From an uncultured Muribaculaceae bacterium (GTDB lineage: Bacteria > Bacteroidota > Bacteroidia > Bacteroidales > Muribaculaceae): 64,000 bases of DNA. The first letter of the stretch is position 1. Each line of letters begins with the position of its first letter. The stretch spans positions 1 to 64,000 of the forward strand of contig CANCXM010000013.1 of the NCBI GenBank assembly GCA_947381945.1, in the 5' to 3' direction. Made by a program: the position numbers and the translations under genes. The notes beneath the pieces are model-generated. The model did not search any database. It was not told where the DNA came from and saw only the letters and a program-made list of their open reading frames with translations. Below are positions 18,416-27,595 of the stretch, piece by piece.

Positions 18416-19873
18416 ATGCCGCAGTGCTTTGTGAAATGGAGCCGATGTGTGGCCGTCATTCTGACGGTCATCCTTCTTGCCGCCTCTCCTGTCGATGCAC
18501 AGGTACGCAAGAAGAGGACTCGTACTCCCCAACGCACCACACAGCGCGCCGGAACCCGCTCGACGCGGACTGCCAAGCGCACGATGGAAAGCGTCAAGAA
18601 GGATAAAAATACGACCGAACGGAAAATCTCTGAAACGGCCACAAAACTACAGACGAACAAAAAGGAGCTGAACCGTCAGCTCAACAAACTCAATTCCCTC
18701 AATGCCGATATAGCCACGAGCCGTTCGGAAGCCGAGGGACTGCGCCGCCACATCGATTCGATCGGTTCGGCCATCAATGCTACCGCCGACTCCATAAAGG
18801 TGCTTGAAACTGAACTGGAGGATATGCGCAAGGCCTACATCAAGGCCATGCGCGGATTGCAGCCCCACGGGACAGCCGCAAGCGATCTGTCGTTTATCTT
18901 TTCAGCTGAAAGTTTCTCGGAAGCCTACAGCCGCATCCGCTATCTTCGCCGCTTCTCGTCGTGGCGTGAGCGAAAGGTGGAGCGCATCGAAAACACCATT
19001 GACCGCATAGCTGAGCGCCGTTCCCATCTCACGGCCCTGCGCCACAGTCAGGATCAGGCCTACCGCAAGGCAGAGGCCAACCGCCGCACACTTGCCAAGC
19101 AGCAGGAGGAATCGGAGCAGATGGTCACACAGTTGCGCAAGGAGGATTCAGCCCTGCGGCAGTCGCTAAACGAACAGAAAAAGAAAGCAGCCGCCCTTGA
19201 CCGCGAGCTCGACAGACTCATCGCTGCAGAGCAGGCGAGGATAGCCCGCGAGGAAGCTGCCCGCAAGAAGGCCGCTGCCGAAAAAGCTGCGAAGGAGAAA
19301 GCAGCCAAAGAGAAAGCGGCTAAAGAAAAGACATCTCCGGCCACGGCGTCCAAGGAGACCGGGAAGGAAGCTGTTGACGACAAGCCTTCGGCCAAGGAGG
19401 TAGCCTCGTCCACAGCCAAGACAAAGACAGCGGCATCGACGAGCGCTTCGGCTCTTACCGGCTCGTTTGCGGCCAACAAGGGTAAACTTCTCTTCCCCGT
19501 CGCGGGAAAATATAAAATCGTGCGCCGTTTCGGCCGTCAGCCCCACCCGACACTCCGCCATGTCGAGACCGAAAACTCCGGTATCGACATCGAAGTCTCC
19601 TCAGGCAGCTCGGCCCGTGCCGTTTTTGCAGGAACCGTATCTGCGATTTTCAAGCAGGATGGTTTCAACTCCATCGTCATGATCCGTCACGGTAACTACA
19701 TCACCATATATGCCGGATTGGCAGGCGTGAATGTCCGTCAGGGTGATGTTGTCAAGGCCGGACAGAACCTTGGGAAAATCTATTCGGATCCTGACGATGG
19801 CAACCGTACCATACTCCACTTTGAAATCCGTAACGAACGCCAGAAGCTTAATCCCACCCAATGGGTACGCTAA
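18416..19873 (+). CDS. EnvC-like murein hydrolase activator (M23 family)
   Basis: This 485-residue exported protein has an N-terminal signal, a long coiled coil (about 45-260, rich in Lys, Glu and Ala) and a LytM/M23 domain (about 360-485). The usual metal ligands of active M23 peptidases are partly missing: the HxxxD motif is replaced by NSGIDIE, while HFEIR near the end is retained. That pattern matches EnvC, which has no catalytic activity and activates cell-wall amidases at the division site. An Ala/Lys-rich low-complexity linker lies at about 265-345. It probably belongs to the same transcription unit as dut, the TPR gene and the DUF4292 gene. Confidence 0.85.
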   Translation: MPQCFVKWSRCVAVILTVILLAASPVDAQVRKKRTRTPQRTTQRAGTRSTRTAKRTMESVKKDKNTTERKISETATKLQTNKKELNRQLNKLNSLNADIATSRSEAEGLRRHIDSIGSAINATADSIKVLETELEDMRKAYIKAMRGLQPHGTAASDLSFIFSAESFSEAYSRIRYLRRFSSWRERKVERIENTIDRIAERRSHLTALRHSQDQAYRKAEANRRTLAKQQEESEQMVTQLRKEDSALRQSLNEQKKKAAALDRELDRLIAAEQARIAREEAARKKAAAEKAAKEKAAKEKAAKEKTSPATASKETGKEAVDDKPSAKEVASSTAKTKTAASTSASALTGSFAANKGKLLFPVAGKYKIVRRFGRQPHPTLRHVETENSGIDIEVSSGSSARAVFAGTVSAIFKQDGFNSIVMIRHGNYITIYAGLAGVNVRQGDVVKAGQNLGKIYSDPDDGNRTILHFEIRNERQKLNPTQWVR

Positions 19874-19938
19874 AGAAACCTTAAGGCGATAAAAACGGTT
19901 ATATTATAAGTGGAACAAATTGATATATATTATTTTTT

Positions 19939-21651
19939 ATGAAAACATTTGAAGAACTCGGCGTTAACGAGCCTCTGCGAAAGGCAGTCGAAGAACTTGG
20001 TTTTGAATCCCCGATGCCAGTGCAGGAACGCGTTATTCCACGCTTACTCGGCGACGCTCACGATATTATCGCCCTTGCCCAGACCGGTACGGGAAAGACG
20101 GCGGCTTTCGGCCTTCCCGTATTGCAGCGAATCAATCCCGACATCAACAAACCTCAGGCGCTCATACTTTCACCGACGCGTGAACTCTGTCTGCAAATCG
20201 GCAGCGACCTTGCGGATTTCTCGAAATACATTCCTGCGGTTAAGGTGCTTCCCGTCTACGGCGGTTCGAGCATCGAGAGTCAGATCCGCACCCTTAAGAA
20301 AGGTGTGCAGATAATCGTGGCGACCCCCGGCCGACTAATAGACCTTATCAAGCGCGGTGTCGTCAAACTCGACGATGTGCATACAGTGGTGCTCGACGAA
20401 GCCGACGAGATGCTCAACATGGGCTTCCTCGATTCGCTTGAGGAAATCCTGTCCTACGTCCCCGAACAGCGCAAGATGCTCCTTTTCTCGGCAACGATGC
20501 CTGCCGACATCATGAAGATTGCCAAGCGCTACATGAAGGACTATGAAGAGATTGTGGTCGGTACCCGCAACGAAGGTGCTCAGAATGTCCGCCACATATA
20601 TTATATGGTGAACGCACGCGACAAATATCTCGCATTGAAGCGTGTGGTTGACAATTCGCCAAGCATCTATGCGATAGTGTTCTGCCGCACCCGACGCGAC
20701 ACTCAGGAGGTGGCCGACAGTCTTATCCGTGACGGCTACAATGCCGAGGCACTCCACGGCGACCTTTCACAGCAGCAGCGCGACATCGTGATGAAGAAAT
20801 TCCGCGACCGCGTGGTGACCATACTTGTCGCTACCGACGTTGCAGCCCGTGGACTTGATGTCGATGACCTCACCCATGTCATCAACTACGGTCTGCCCGA
20901 CGATACCGCGGTCTATACCCACCGTTCGGGCCGTACCGGTCGTGCCGGTAAGTCAGGAGTATCCATCGCCATTATCCACTCCCGCGAGAAAGGCAAGCTC
21001 CGCGAGATTGAGCGCATAATAGGCAAGACTTTCGAGCGCAAGGATGTCCCGACTCCGGAACATATCATCGAAAAGCAGCTCTACAATCTGGCCGACCGTC
21101 TCGAACGTGTCAAGGTCAACGAGGAAGAAATCGCCCGCTATCTGCCAGGCATCTCCCGTAAGCTCGAATGGCTGTCGGAGGAGGATTTGCTCAAACGCGT
21201 TATCTCACTCGAATTCAACCGTCTGCTCGACTACTACAAGGATGCTCCCAACATCGACTTCATTGATGCCAAGCCTACCAAGGCCGAGCGCAAGGGCCGT
21301 AAGGGTGAGCAGCATGAGCGTCCGAAGAACGACAAGGAGAAGGACCGCCGTACGGCTGAGCGCGGTTTTGAGCGCGTCTATATCAACGTAGGCAAGCGCG
21401 ACGGCTTCTTTGCCGGTAATCTCATCGACATGCTCAACAAACTCATCCCCGGCAAGCGCGTGGATGTGGGCCGTATCGACCTCCTGCCCGGCTATTCGCT
21501 CTTTGATGTGAAGAAGTCGGATGCCCGCAAGGTTGTCGGTGCGCTCACCGGTTCGGAATTCTACGGCAAGCGCATCCACAGCGAAATCGCCGATGCCGAC
21601 CGTGACTATTCGAAGATTGCCGAAAAGCGTAAGAACAATAAGAAGAAGTAG
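19939..21651 (+). CDS. DEAD-box ATP-dependent RNA helicase with DbpA-like RNA-binding domain
   Basis: This 570-residue RNA helicase is of the CsdA/DeaD type. It shows the Q motif (FESPMPVQ), AQTGTGKTAAF, PTRELC, DEAD, SAT and HRSGRTGRAGK, so the two RecA-like domains are complete. A basic linker (about 440-475) precedes a DbpA-type RNA-binding domain (about 478-555, VYINVGKRDGFFAGNLIDML) and a Lys-rich tail. It probably acts in ribosome assembly, RNA decay or cold adaptation. A 65-bp AT-rich leader separates it from the EnvC-like gene. Confidence 0.95.
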   Translation: MKTFEELGVNEPLRKAVEELGFESPMPVQERVIPRLLGDAHDIIALAQTGTGKTAAFGLPVLQRINPDINKPQALILSPTRELCLQIGSDLADFSKYIPAVKVLPVYGGSSIESQIRTLKKGVQIIVATPGRLIDLIKRGVVKLDDVHTVVLDEADEMLNMGFLDSLEEILSYVPEQRKMLLFSATMPADIMKIAKRYMKDYEEIVVGTRNEGAQNVRHIYYMVNARDKYLALKRVVDNSPSIYAIVFCRTRRDTQEVADSLIRDGYNAEALHGDLSQQQRDIVMKKFRDRVVTILVATDVAARGLDVDDLTHVINYGLPDDTAVYTHRSGRTGRAGKSGVSIAIIHSREKGKLREIERIIGKTFERKDVPTPEHIIEKQLYNLADRLERVKVNEEEIARYLPGISRKLEWLSEEDLLKRVISLEFNRLLDYYKDAPNIDFIDAKPTKAERKGRKGEQHERPKNDKEKDRRTAERGFERVYINVGKRDGFFAGNLIDMLNKLIPGKRVDVGRIDLLPGYSLFDVKKSDARKVVGALTGSEFYGKRIHSEIADADRDYSKIAEKRKNNKKK

Positions 21652-21787
21652 GGGAGAGAGGGGGCAAGCGTCAGGATTGACCGGCATTGGATTTTTCCAG
21701 GCTGATTTTTTGATACAGGCTCCCTAAACCTTTCTCCGGAATCGGAGTCCAACTATTGACTCTCCCCTCTGCTAACACCATTTATAA

Positions 21788-22414
21788 ATGAAAAAGCAAC
21801 TTTTGTCACTAACCCTTGTGCTTGGCGCGATCGGTGCCTTCGCACAGACCACTGCCGCCGACCTCTTCACGTCGGCTCCGCAAAGTGTGTTTCCTCTCCT
21901 TGACCGCACCACACGCCTCGACATGGTGGACTACTACAGGAACGGCATGGCCAATCCGTCGGCCAATCAGCTCGACGGTCGCTCGTCGATTACCGAAATG
22001 ACCCCCGAATCCATCACTGTCAAGATGACCGATTCGTCGGCCATGCAGCTTGTCGACCTCAAGGGGACGAAAGGCAACATCATTGCGGTGATAAGCACTG
22101 TGGCCACTCCCGGCCTTGACTCAAATATCAAGTTTTTTGATGCCAACTGGAATCCTATCCCTACGGAATCATATTTCACGAAGCCTGGTTGGAAGGAATG
22201 GCTCACCGACAGCGGACGGAAAAATGAGGCCGACGTGACCCTGCAGGTGCCCTTCATGCTTGCATCCTATCGCATCGACCCCGCAACCTCCACTCTGACC
22301 CTCACCAACAACCTCTCCCGCTTCCTCGACAAAGAAATCTACGACGACATCTCCTCCTATCTCAACCCAACCCTCACCTACACCTGGACAGGTAAAGAAT
22401 TCAAGGCAAAGTAA
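21788..22414 (+). CDS. DUF3256 family exported protein
   Basis: This 208-residue protein has a signal peptide (MKKQLLSLTLVLGAIGAFAQ) and matches DUF3256, a family seen mainly in Bacteroidales. The mature part starts with AADLFTSAPQSVFPLLDRTTRLDMVDYY, typical of that family. The function is unknown. It is 136 bp downstream of the helicase and is followed by the nonamer-repeat region. Confidence 0.82.
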   Translation: MKKQLLSLTLVLGAIGAFAQTTAADLFTSAPQSVFPLLDRTTRLDMVDYYRNGMANPSANQLDGRSSITEMTPESITVKMTDSSAMQLVDLKGTKGNIIAVISTVATPGLDSNIKFFDANWNPIPTESYFTKPGWKEWLTDSGRKNEADVTLQVPFMLASYRIDPATSTLTLTNNLSRFLDKEIYDDISSYLNPTLTYTWTGKEFKAK

Positions 22415-22455
22415 AGGGAGAAGGATTGAATAGAATCAAGATTTAGGGAGGATTT

Positions 22456-22674
22456 CAAATAGGCCCAATAAGTCAAATAGGTCAAATAAGCCTAATAGGC
22501 CTAATAGGTCCAGCCTAATAGAAGAAATCTCAAACAGGATTGAAAGCTGCTTTATCATGAGCGACCTTCAATCCTGTTTGAGATTTTAATCATAAATCCT
22601 ATGCCCTATTGGGCCTATTGGACTTATTTGGCCTATTATTAGACTTATTTGACCTATTAGGCTTATTAGCCTTA
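22456..22674. repeat. Nonamer-repeat inverted array, left flank of four-helix gene
   Basis: The left arm (22456-22521) is a run of 9-nt words close to AATARGYCH, such as AATAGGCCT, AATAAGCCT and AATAGGTCA. The right arm (22604-22674) carries the same words in reverse complement (TTATTAGGCC-like). Together they form a long imperfect hairpin, and an unrelated perfect 20-bp hairpin (22525-22586) sits at its centre. The array ends 29 bp from the stop codon of the four-helix-bundle gene. Similar arrays are at 23306-23525 and 60785-60877. Confidence 0.9.
22525..22586. repeat. Perfect 20-bp hairpin nested in the nonamer array
   Basis: AAATCTCAAACAGGATTGAA at 22525-22544 pairs exactly with its complement at 22567-22586 around a 22-nt loop. 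Its sequence is unrelated to the surrounding nonamers. It could act as a terminator for DUF3256 on the plus strand or the four-helix gene on the minus strand, though neither side has a strong T run. Confidence 0.85.
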
Positions 22675-22702
22675 AGCTCTATTATCCTTCTGCCCCCGCA
22701 AT

Positions 22703-23260
22703 CTATCCTCCATTTCTTTTTCGGTATTCCAGTCTTGCGTGGGTCATTTGTTCACGGATGCCTCCATCTTGAAGGAATTGCTGCTGCACCTTCTCGATGA
22801 GTTTCCTTAGCATTACATCTTCTTGATGGATAAGGGTAATCGCTATGTTGGCAATAGTTTCAGGACTCCTTACCTGAATAGCCTCACGATAGAAAGACGA
22901 CTCATTGCGGGCATAGCAGATTTGGCGTGTCCGTATACTGCGCATGTCCGATGATGGCCATTGCAACAGTCCTCTAACGCGGAGGAAATCCTCATAATCA
23001 ACCAATAGCTCTTGAAAGCTGGCTCGTGCAACATTGAGCAGTTTTATCTCGCTCTCACGCGAGGATGTCGATGCCGCGCTTCCTTCAGCAATATTCTGCT
23101 TACCCGAACGGGCAGCCTGTACCATCTGATCGACCGTACGGTCTCCTTTTGACAAGAACTTATTTGCAAAGAAGAAAGTAATGTCATAAATGCACTCCGC
23201 TTTCCGATAAGCAATCAGATTGCGGTAATTGCCACGCTGAGGGAGAAATGGTTGAGGCAT
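22703..23260 (-). CDS. Four-helix-bundle protein (23S rRNA intervening-sequence / Avd-like family)
   Basis: This 185-residue protein matches the four-helix-bundle family named after proteins encoded in 23S rRNA intervening sequences. The typical N-terminus (NYRNLIAYRKAECIYDITFFFANKFL) is followed by RTVDQMVQAARSGKQNIAEGSAASTSSRESEIKLLNVARASFQELLVDYEDFLR, the family hallmark, and by two more helices (about 110-170). The family also includes Avd of diversity-generating retroelements, but no reverse transcriptase or template repeat is nearby. The fold is basic and pentameric in known members and may bind nucleic acid. It lies alone on the minus strand between two nonamer-repeat hairpins. The function is unknown; a link to the repeats is inference. 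Confidence 0.88.
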   Translation of the reverse strand: MPQPFLPQRGNYRNLIAYRKAECIYDITFFFANKFLSKGDRTVDQMVQAARSGKQNIAEGSAASTSSRESEIKLLNVARASFQELLVDYEDFLRVRGLLQWPSSDMRSIRTRQICYARNESSFYREAIQVRSPETIANIAITLIHQEDVMLRKLIEKVQQQFLQDGGIREQMTHARLEYRKRNGG

Positions 23261-23305
23261 GAGATGATAATGGTATTAGGTTTGTGAAATTTGTGAATTA
23301 AAATT

Positions 23306-23525
23306 TAATAGGGGTGACCTAATAAGACTGATTTGATAGGTCTAATAGGCCTAATAGTCTGATAAGTCAAATAAGTCTAATAGGCCAAATAGGCCTAATA
23401 AGTTCAATACGATTCTCAGTTTTGCTGGTCTATTGAACTTATTAGACCTATTAGTCTTATTGGCCTTATTGGCCCTATTAGCCTTATTAGTCTTATTAGC
23501 CCTATTTGGCTTATTCGACTATCAG
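23306..23525. repeat. Nonamer-repeat inverted array, right flank of four-helix gene
   Basis: The left arm (23306-23410) and right arm (23428-23525) consist of the same 9-nt words as the array at 22456-22674, again in opposite orientation. The innermost 14 bp (23395-23408 with 23432-23445) pair perfectly around a loop of about 23 nt. The array ends 1 bp before the stop codon of the 872-residue lipoprotein gene and begins 45 bp upstream of the four-helix start codon. Confidence 0.9.
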
Positions 23526-23526
23526 A

Positions 23527-26145
23527 TTAATTAGTCCAAGTGAGGTTCCAGATGGCGGTGCGGTCTTTGTTGCTTGATGAATTGGAGGGCCCTTCATTGA
23601 TGATTTCAATTACGAAATCACCGCTGATGTTGAATGCATGGGAATACTCATACTTTACCAATTTTGACAGTCCTGTCTTTTCAAGCACATCTGTTGCGAC
23701 TACCGTTCCATTCTGCTTAATATTGATAGTCAATTTACACTGATTATCCGAGTAGGGCAGGCAGTAGTCAAATGATAATGTGCCGAGACCTCCGGTAAGA
23801 GTGGGAGATGTCAGGCTTCCATGGGCAGAAGACTTGCCGTTGAGACAGACGGCATAGTTTGAAGCATCACCAAATACTGTGAATACCGGATTGCCGTCAG
23901 CCGCTCCTCCTTGGAGGAGAAGTGCGGAAGTGGCTTGCCATCCGTTGGCAGATGTGAGTGCTCCGTAGGGGCTCGATGCAGCCACTCCTCCGTTCATGGT
24001 GTTGAAATCAGCACTGTTACCACCGACCGGAGTGTCGGGAGTATCCGGACCGGGTGTGGTCCCGCCTTCACCTGAAAGTTCGAAATCGGTTGGTGCTTTT
24101 ATACCCGGAAGTTTAAAGTAGGCTGTGAGCTGACCTTCAATCTTAAGGAGTTTGCCAAGGTTGTCGGGATTGTCAACAAGGTTGATTTTTGTACGGGCAT
24201 CAGTTCCATATACAAGCTGCACAGGCATACACTTTTTATAATCCTTTTCTGATGCTGAGGCAGCAATAAGAATATTTGATGCGTTGGATGCGGGTACTTC
24301 GAAATGGCTTCCGGCTGATATGTCGGCGCCTTCAACCCAACCGACGATATAACCCTGAACCCATGATGTAGAGCCGGGGTTGTTCAGAGAGATAGCGGAT
24401 GTCACACTGTAGGGGGCATTCTTTGTTCCATCGCCATCCGAGGGACCGGGAACATCGGGTGTGGTTCCACCTTCACCTGAAAGTTCGAAATCGGTCGGCG
24501 CTTTGATGCCGGGAAGTTTGAAGTAGGCTGTGAGCTGACCTTCAATCTTGAGGCGTTTGCCAAGATTGCCGGCATTGTCGACAAGGTTGATTTTAGTGCG
24601 TGCATCAGTTCCATAGACAAGCTGGATAGGCATACACTTGCTATAGTCGGTCTCATTGGATGAGGCTGCTATAAGTACATTTGCCGCGTTGGTTGCAGGA
24701 ACTGAGAAATGGCTTCCGGTCGAAATGTCAGCGCCTTCAACCCAACCGACGATATAGCCTTCGACCCATGCTGTTGAGCCGGGGTTGTTCAACGCAATAG
24801 CCTGTGTGACTGTGTAGGGGCTTTCTTTTGTGCCGTCGCCTTGGCCGGGGGTGGGTTCGTCGCCGCCGGGAACTTCAACGCCGTCGATGCGGAAAGAGCT
24901 TGCAGCGCCGTTGTTGCCGGTGATGGCGGGCATTTCGAGTGATGTGCCGAAGTTGCCGAGGAGCCATATCTGCTTCTTGTAGTTGCTGGGGTTGTCGACA
25001 AGGTTGCCATACTGGCGGAGCTTGCTGCCCTGCGGGAGAGTGATGACCATACACTTGGTCCAGTCCTTGCAGTCCGCTTCCTGAGCGAAGACGAGGGTAT
25101 TGTCAAGGTCGGGTTCGGAGCTGAACTGAATGTCATCGTTCGAGCTGACGGCCTGCACGCCGGGAGCAACTGCGCCTACGATATAGCCGGTGGTCCACAC
25201 GTTGGATGCTGTGCCGCCACCGCTGATGATTGAGATTGCCTGGTCGACGGTATAGGGGTTTTCTTCAGCACCCGGACCGATGGTCGGGTTGCCGAAATTC
25301 ATGCAACCTCTGCGGTCGAGCAGGAGCAACTGCCAGCCACCGCTTGAGTGATAGCTGAGAAGGCCGACCACGTCACCATGACCTTCCGGAAGCACATCGG
25401 CATAGAAGTTCGAATAGCCGCTGGTGCGGACAACGATGGTTCCGCCGTCCGAGAGAGTGAGTGTACGGTTGACAGTCTCTTTGCTTGCAGCAAAAGTCTC
25501 CTTGCCTCCGTCGGCGAAGTAGCAATTGTTGAATCTCACAAGTTGGCTCTGCCATTTGCGGAGTACATCCGGACCTCCCGACAGTTCGGTGAGGGAATTG
25601 ACTGTTATGGTGTCGACCTCAGCAAGATTGGGAATTCCGTTGAGCTGTGTGTGTTCGACGAAAAGTTCGTAGGGCATGAATGTGGTCTGCTGTCCGTATG
25701 AGGGTGAATCCTCCGGAGAACCAAGCTGCTGCAGACCGGCATACTTGCCGATTGTCATGCCGGTGAGGTCAATGACGAGTTCCTGACCACGACGATACTG
25801 GTTGTTCATCGAGTTGGCATTGATACTCATTGCGAGAGCGCCTGTCTCGTCCTGGATGACGAGCGATTTGTAGATATTGCCTGAGGCATCCGATGAAATC
25901 ACGCGGCCCTTCACGAGAAGCCGTTTTCCATCCTCGGCTTCTCCGATGGTCTTGTAGTAATTGTCGGCATCCTCCCAATACTGGGTCTTGATTTCGTTGA
26001 TGGTCTTGACCTCATAGTTTTCAGTGTCGCCGAGCCATGTCGAATCGGGGTCCGCCATCGCAGGGGCGTCGAAATCGTCCTGACAGGCTGTCAGAGTCAG
26101 GGCACCGGCAAACAGGAGGCTTATATATGTCTTGAAATTTCTCAT
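23527..26145 (-). CDS. Large OB-fold lipoprotein (DUF5689 plus DUF6359-type repeats)
   Basis: This 872-residue lipoprotein has a lipobox LTAC (Cys21). Residues about 45-285 resemble DUF5689 (LLVKGRVISSDASGNIYKSLVIQDETGALAMSI, an OB-fold pattern). Three DUF6359-like OB segments follow, at about 296-425, 436-564 and 571-699. Each starts with a PYxV-x2-AI pattern then a GYIVG strand. The last two are near-identical tandem copies (135-residue period). A C-terminal jellyroll-like domain (about 705-872) ends the protein. It is the last of three closely spaced genes with a TonB-dependent receptor and a second DUF5689 lipoprotein, so a surface binding role in uptake is likely. The ligand is unknown. 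Confidence 0.82.
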   Translation of the reverse strand: MRNFKTYISLLFAGALTLTACQDDFDAPAMADPDSTWLGDTENYEVKTINEIKTQYWEDADNYYKTIGEAEDGKRLLVKGRVISSDASGNIYKSLVIQDETGALAMSINANSMNNQYRRGQELVIDLTGMTIGKYAGLQQLGSPEDSPSYGQQTTFMPYELFVEHTQLNGIPNLAEVDTITVNSLTELSGGPDVLRKWQSQLVRFNNCYFADGGKETFAASKETVNRTLTLSDGGTIVVRTSGYSNFYADVLPEGHGDVVGLLSYHSSGGWQLLLLDRRGCMNFGNPTIGPGAEENPYTVDQAISIISGGGTASNVWTTGYIVGAVAPGVQAVSSNDDIQFSSEPDLDNTLVFAQEADCKDWTKCMVITLPQGSKLRQYGNLVDNPSNYKKQIWLLGNFGTSLEMPAITGNNGAASSFRIDGVEVPGGDEPTPGQGDGTKESPYTVTQAIALNNPGSTAWVEGYIVGWVEGADISTGSHFSVPATNAANVLIAASSNETDYSKCMPIQLVYGTDARTKINLVDNAGNLGKRLKIEGQLTAYFKLPGIKAPTDFELSGEGGTTPDVPGPSDGDGTKNAPYSVTSAISLNNPGSTSWVQGYIVGWVEGADISAGSHFEVPASNASNILIAASASEKDYKKCMPVQLVYGTDARTKINLVDNPDNLGKLLKIEGQLTAYFKLPGIKAPTDFELSGEGGTTPGPDTPDTPVGGNSADFNTMNGGVAASSPYGALTSANGWQATSALLLQGGAADGNPVFTVFGDASNYAVCLNGKSSAHGSLTSPTLTGGLGTLSFDYCLPYSDNQCKLTINIKQNGTVVATDVLEKTGLSKLVKYEYSHAFNISGDFVIEIINEGPSNSSSNKDRTAIWNLTWTN
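24049..24840 (-). repeat. Tandem in-gene duplication of an OB-fold segment
   Basis: Two coding copies (about 24454-24840 and 24049-24435, 405-bp period) encode nearly the same 129-residue OB-fold unit, including an identical LTAYFKLPGIKAPTDFELSG stretch. The high similarity suggests a recent duplication or ongoing recombination, and the copy number may vary between strains. Confidence 0.88.
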
Positions 26146-26166
26146 AATTCTTGATTTTTAATCCGA

Positions 26167-27543
26167 TTATTCACTAATCTTAAGATTCTTGACTTCCCAG
26201 GTGTCGGCACCTTCGGCTGACGAACCGTATTTCACACCGACCCGGATTTTCTTCCCGGCGTAGGCCGAAAGGTCGATGCTGCCTGACGATGCGAAGCTCC
26301 AGCTTCCGGCCTCGGGCCATGAGGGAATCGCAAGCTCGGTCCACGATGATGCGCCTTCCTCACGGACCACTGCGCAACAGAGGGTGCGGAGTGTGGTCTG
26401 GAATTTGGCAGCGTGGTCGAAGCTCATCTTCGCGCTCTTTTTGGAAGTGAGGTCTATGACGGGTGAATAGGCGTAGGCAGTTGAGGCGTATGCCTTGCCG
26501 CCGACGTAGGCGCTTGCGTTCAAGTAATGCTTGCCGCTGTATTCCTTCCATGACCAGATGGCTTCCACTCCTTCAACACTGTTTCCCTCGTAGGTCCAGT
26601 CAACCGAAGCTGCATCTTCAGCGAGGGCTGAGTAGATAATTTCTCCGGTCGATGGGGTGTCGGGATTCTCCGGGGTTTCGGGAGTGCTGACAAACTCGAA
26701 ACCGTCGATGCAGCCGCTCTGCGGATCCATGAAAGTGAGCTGCCATTTGTTGTTGTAGAAACCGAGAATCGCAACAGCGGTTCCGGTGCCTTTCGGAAGC
26801 ACTTCCGACGAGAAGGTGCATTTGTTGCTTGTGCGCACCTCGATTGAATTGCCGGCAGCATCCTTGAGATAGCGTGTGGATGTTCCGGTCTCGCCCGGTT
26901 TGTCGGTCCAGAGAAGTGTTCCTCCTCCTTCGAAGCTGACATTCTCTATCTTGACGAGTTGGCATTGCCATGCGATGAGTTTTGCCTTGTCGTTGGTCCA
27001 GCCTGCGAGGTCGGTGAGGGTCACGGCGTAGGGCTCGGCATCCGTAAGCGAGGGGAGACCGTTGCGCTGGGCGCGCACCTTGAATTCCTCGGGTTCCATT
27101 CCTCCGACACCGTTGTTGTAGAGTACACCGAGCTGCATCTGCTTGCCGTAGCTGCCGACGAGGAGGCCGGTGACATTGATGCGCACTTCCTGTCCCATCG
27201 GATAGCTTTCGTAGAGGTCATAGCCGTGGACACGGATGTCGAGCGCGCCGGTTTCATCGCGGAAATAGATGTGCTGGTAGACGTTGCCATCCTCGTCCGA
27301 TGAAATGACGCGGCCACCGAGGATGATGCTGTCGCCCTCCTCGTTGACAGGAATGGTCTTGTAAGACGAATTGGACTGGGTGACTTCCCAGAACATTTCC
27401 TTGAATTCTGAGATTGCGGTGTTCACCTCGTAGGTGGCTTCGGGGACAATCACCGGCGGGCGGTCAAAGTCGTTGTCGCAGCTGACCATCGCGGCTGAGA
27501 TTGCTGCAAGCGCGAGGCATGATGCATATTTATATAGTTTCAT
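26167..27543 (-). CDS. DUF5689 lipoprotein with C-terminal jellyroll domain
   Basis: This 458-residue lipoprotein has a lipobox VSC (Cys22). A DUF5689 region at about 40-275 includes IILGGRVISSDEDGNVYQHIYFRDETGALDIRV, parallel to the same segment in the next gene. The C-terminal part (about 305-458) resembles choice-of-anchor-type jellyrolls (AKMSFDHAAKFQTTLRTLCCAVVREEG, IRVGVKYGSSAEGADTWEVKNLKI). It starts 52 bp after the TonB-dependent receptor and ends 21 bp before the 872-residue lipoprotein, so it is probably the middle gene of one operon. It may be the receptor's lipoprotein partner in place of a SusD. Confidence 0.83.
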   Translation of the reverse strand: MKLYKYASCLALAAISAAMVSCDNDFDRPPVIVPEATYEVNTAISEFKEMFWEVTQSNSSYKTIPVNEEGDSIILGGRVISSDEDGNVYQHIYFRDETGALDIRVHGYDLYESYPMGQEVRINVTGLLVGSYGKQMQLGVLYNNGVGGMEPEEFKVRAQRNGLPSLTDAEPYAVTLTDLAGWTNDKAKLIAWQCQLVKIENVSFEGGGTLLWTDKPGETGTSTRYLKDAAGNSIEVRTSNKCTFSSEVLPKGTGTAVAILGFYNNKWQLTFMDPQSGCIDGFEFVSTPETPENPDTPSTGEIIYSALAEDAASVDWTYEGNSVEGVEAIWSWKEYSGKHYLNASAYVGGKAYASTAYAYSPVIDLTSKKSAKMSFDHAAKFQTTLRTLCCAVVREEGASSWTELAIPSWPEAGSWSFASSGSIDLSAYAGKKIRVGVKYGSSAEGADTWEVKNLKISE

Positions 27544-27595
27544 TGCGATTCTGATATATTATATATGTGTATTCGGGTTATTTTTGGTCAGAGTA

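Noticed and set aside
22609..22800. Plus-strand frame rich in Leu, Phe and Asp across the repeat
   Set aside because: It is a translation of the nonamer array and not a gene.
22456..23525. Diversity-generating retroelement, because the four-helix protein resembles Avd
   Set aside because: No reverse transcriptase, template repeat or variable repeat is visible nearby.
24049..24840. Insertion sequence or repeat element inside a gene
   Set aside because: The duplicated segment is in frame and encodes a repeated protein domain, with no terminal repeats or transposase.
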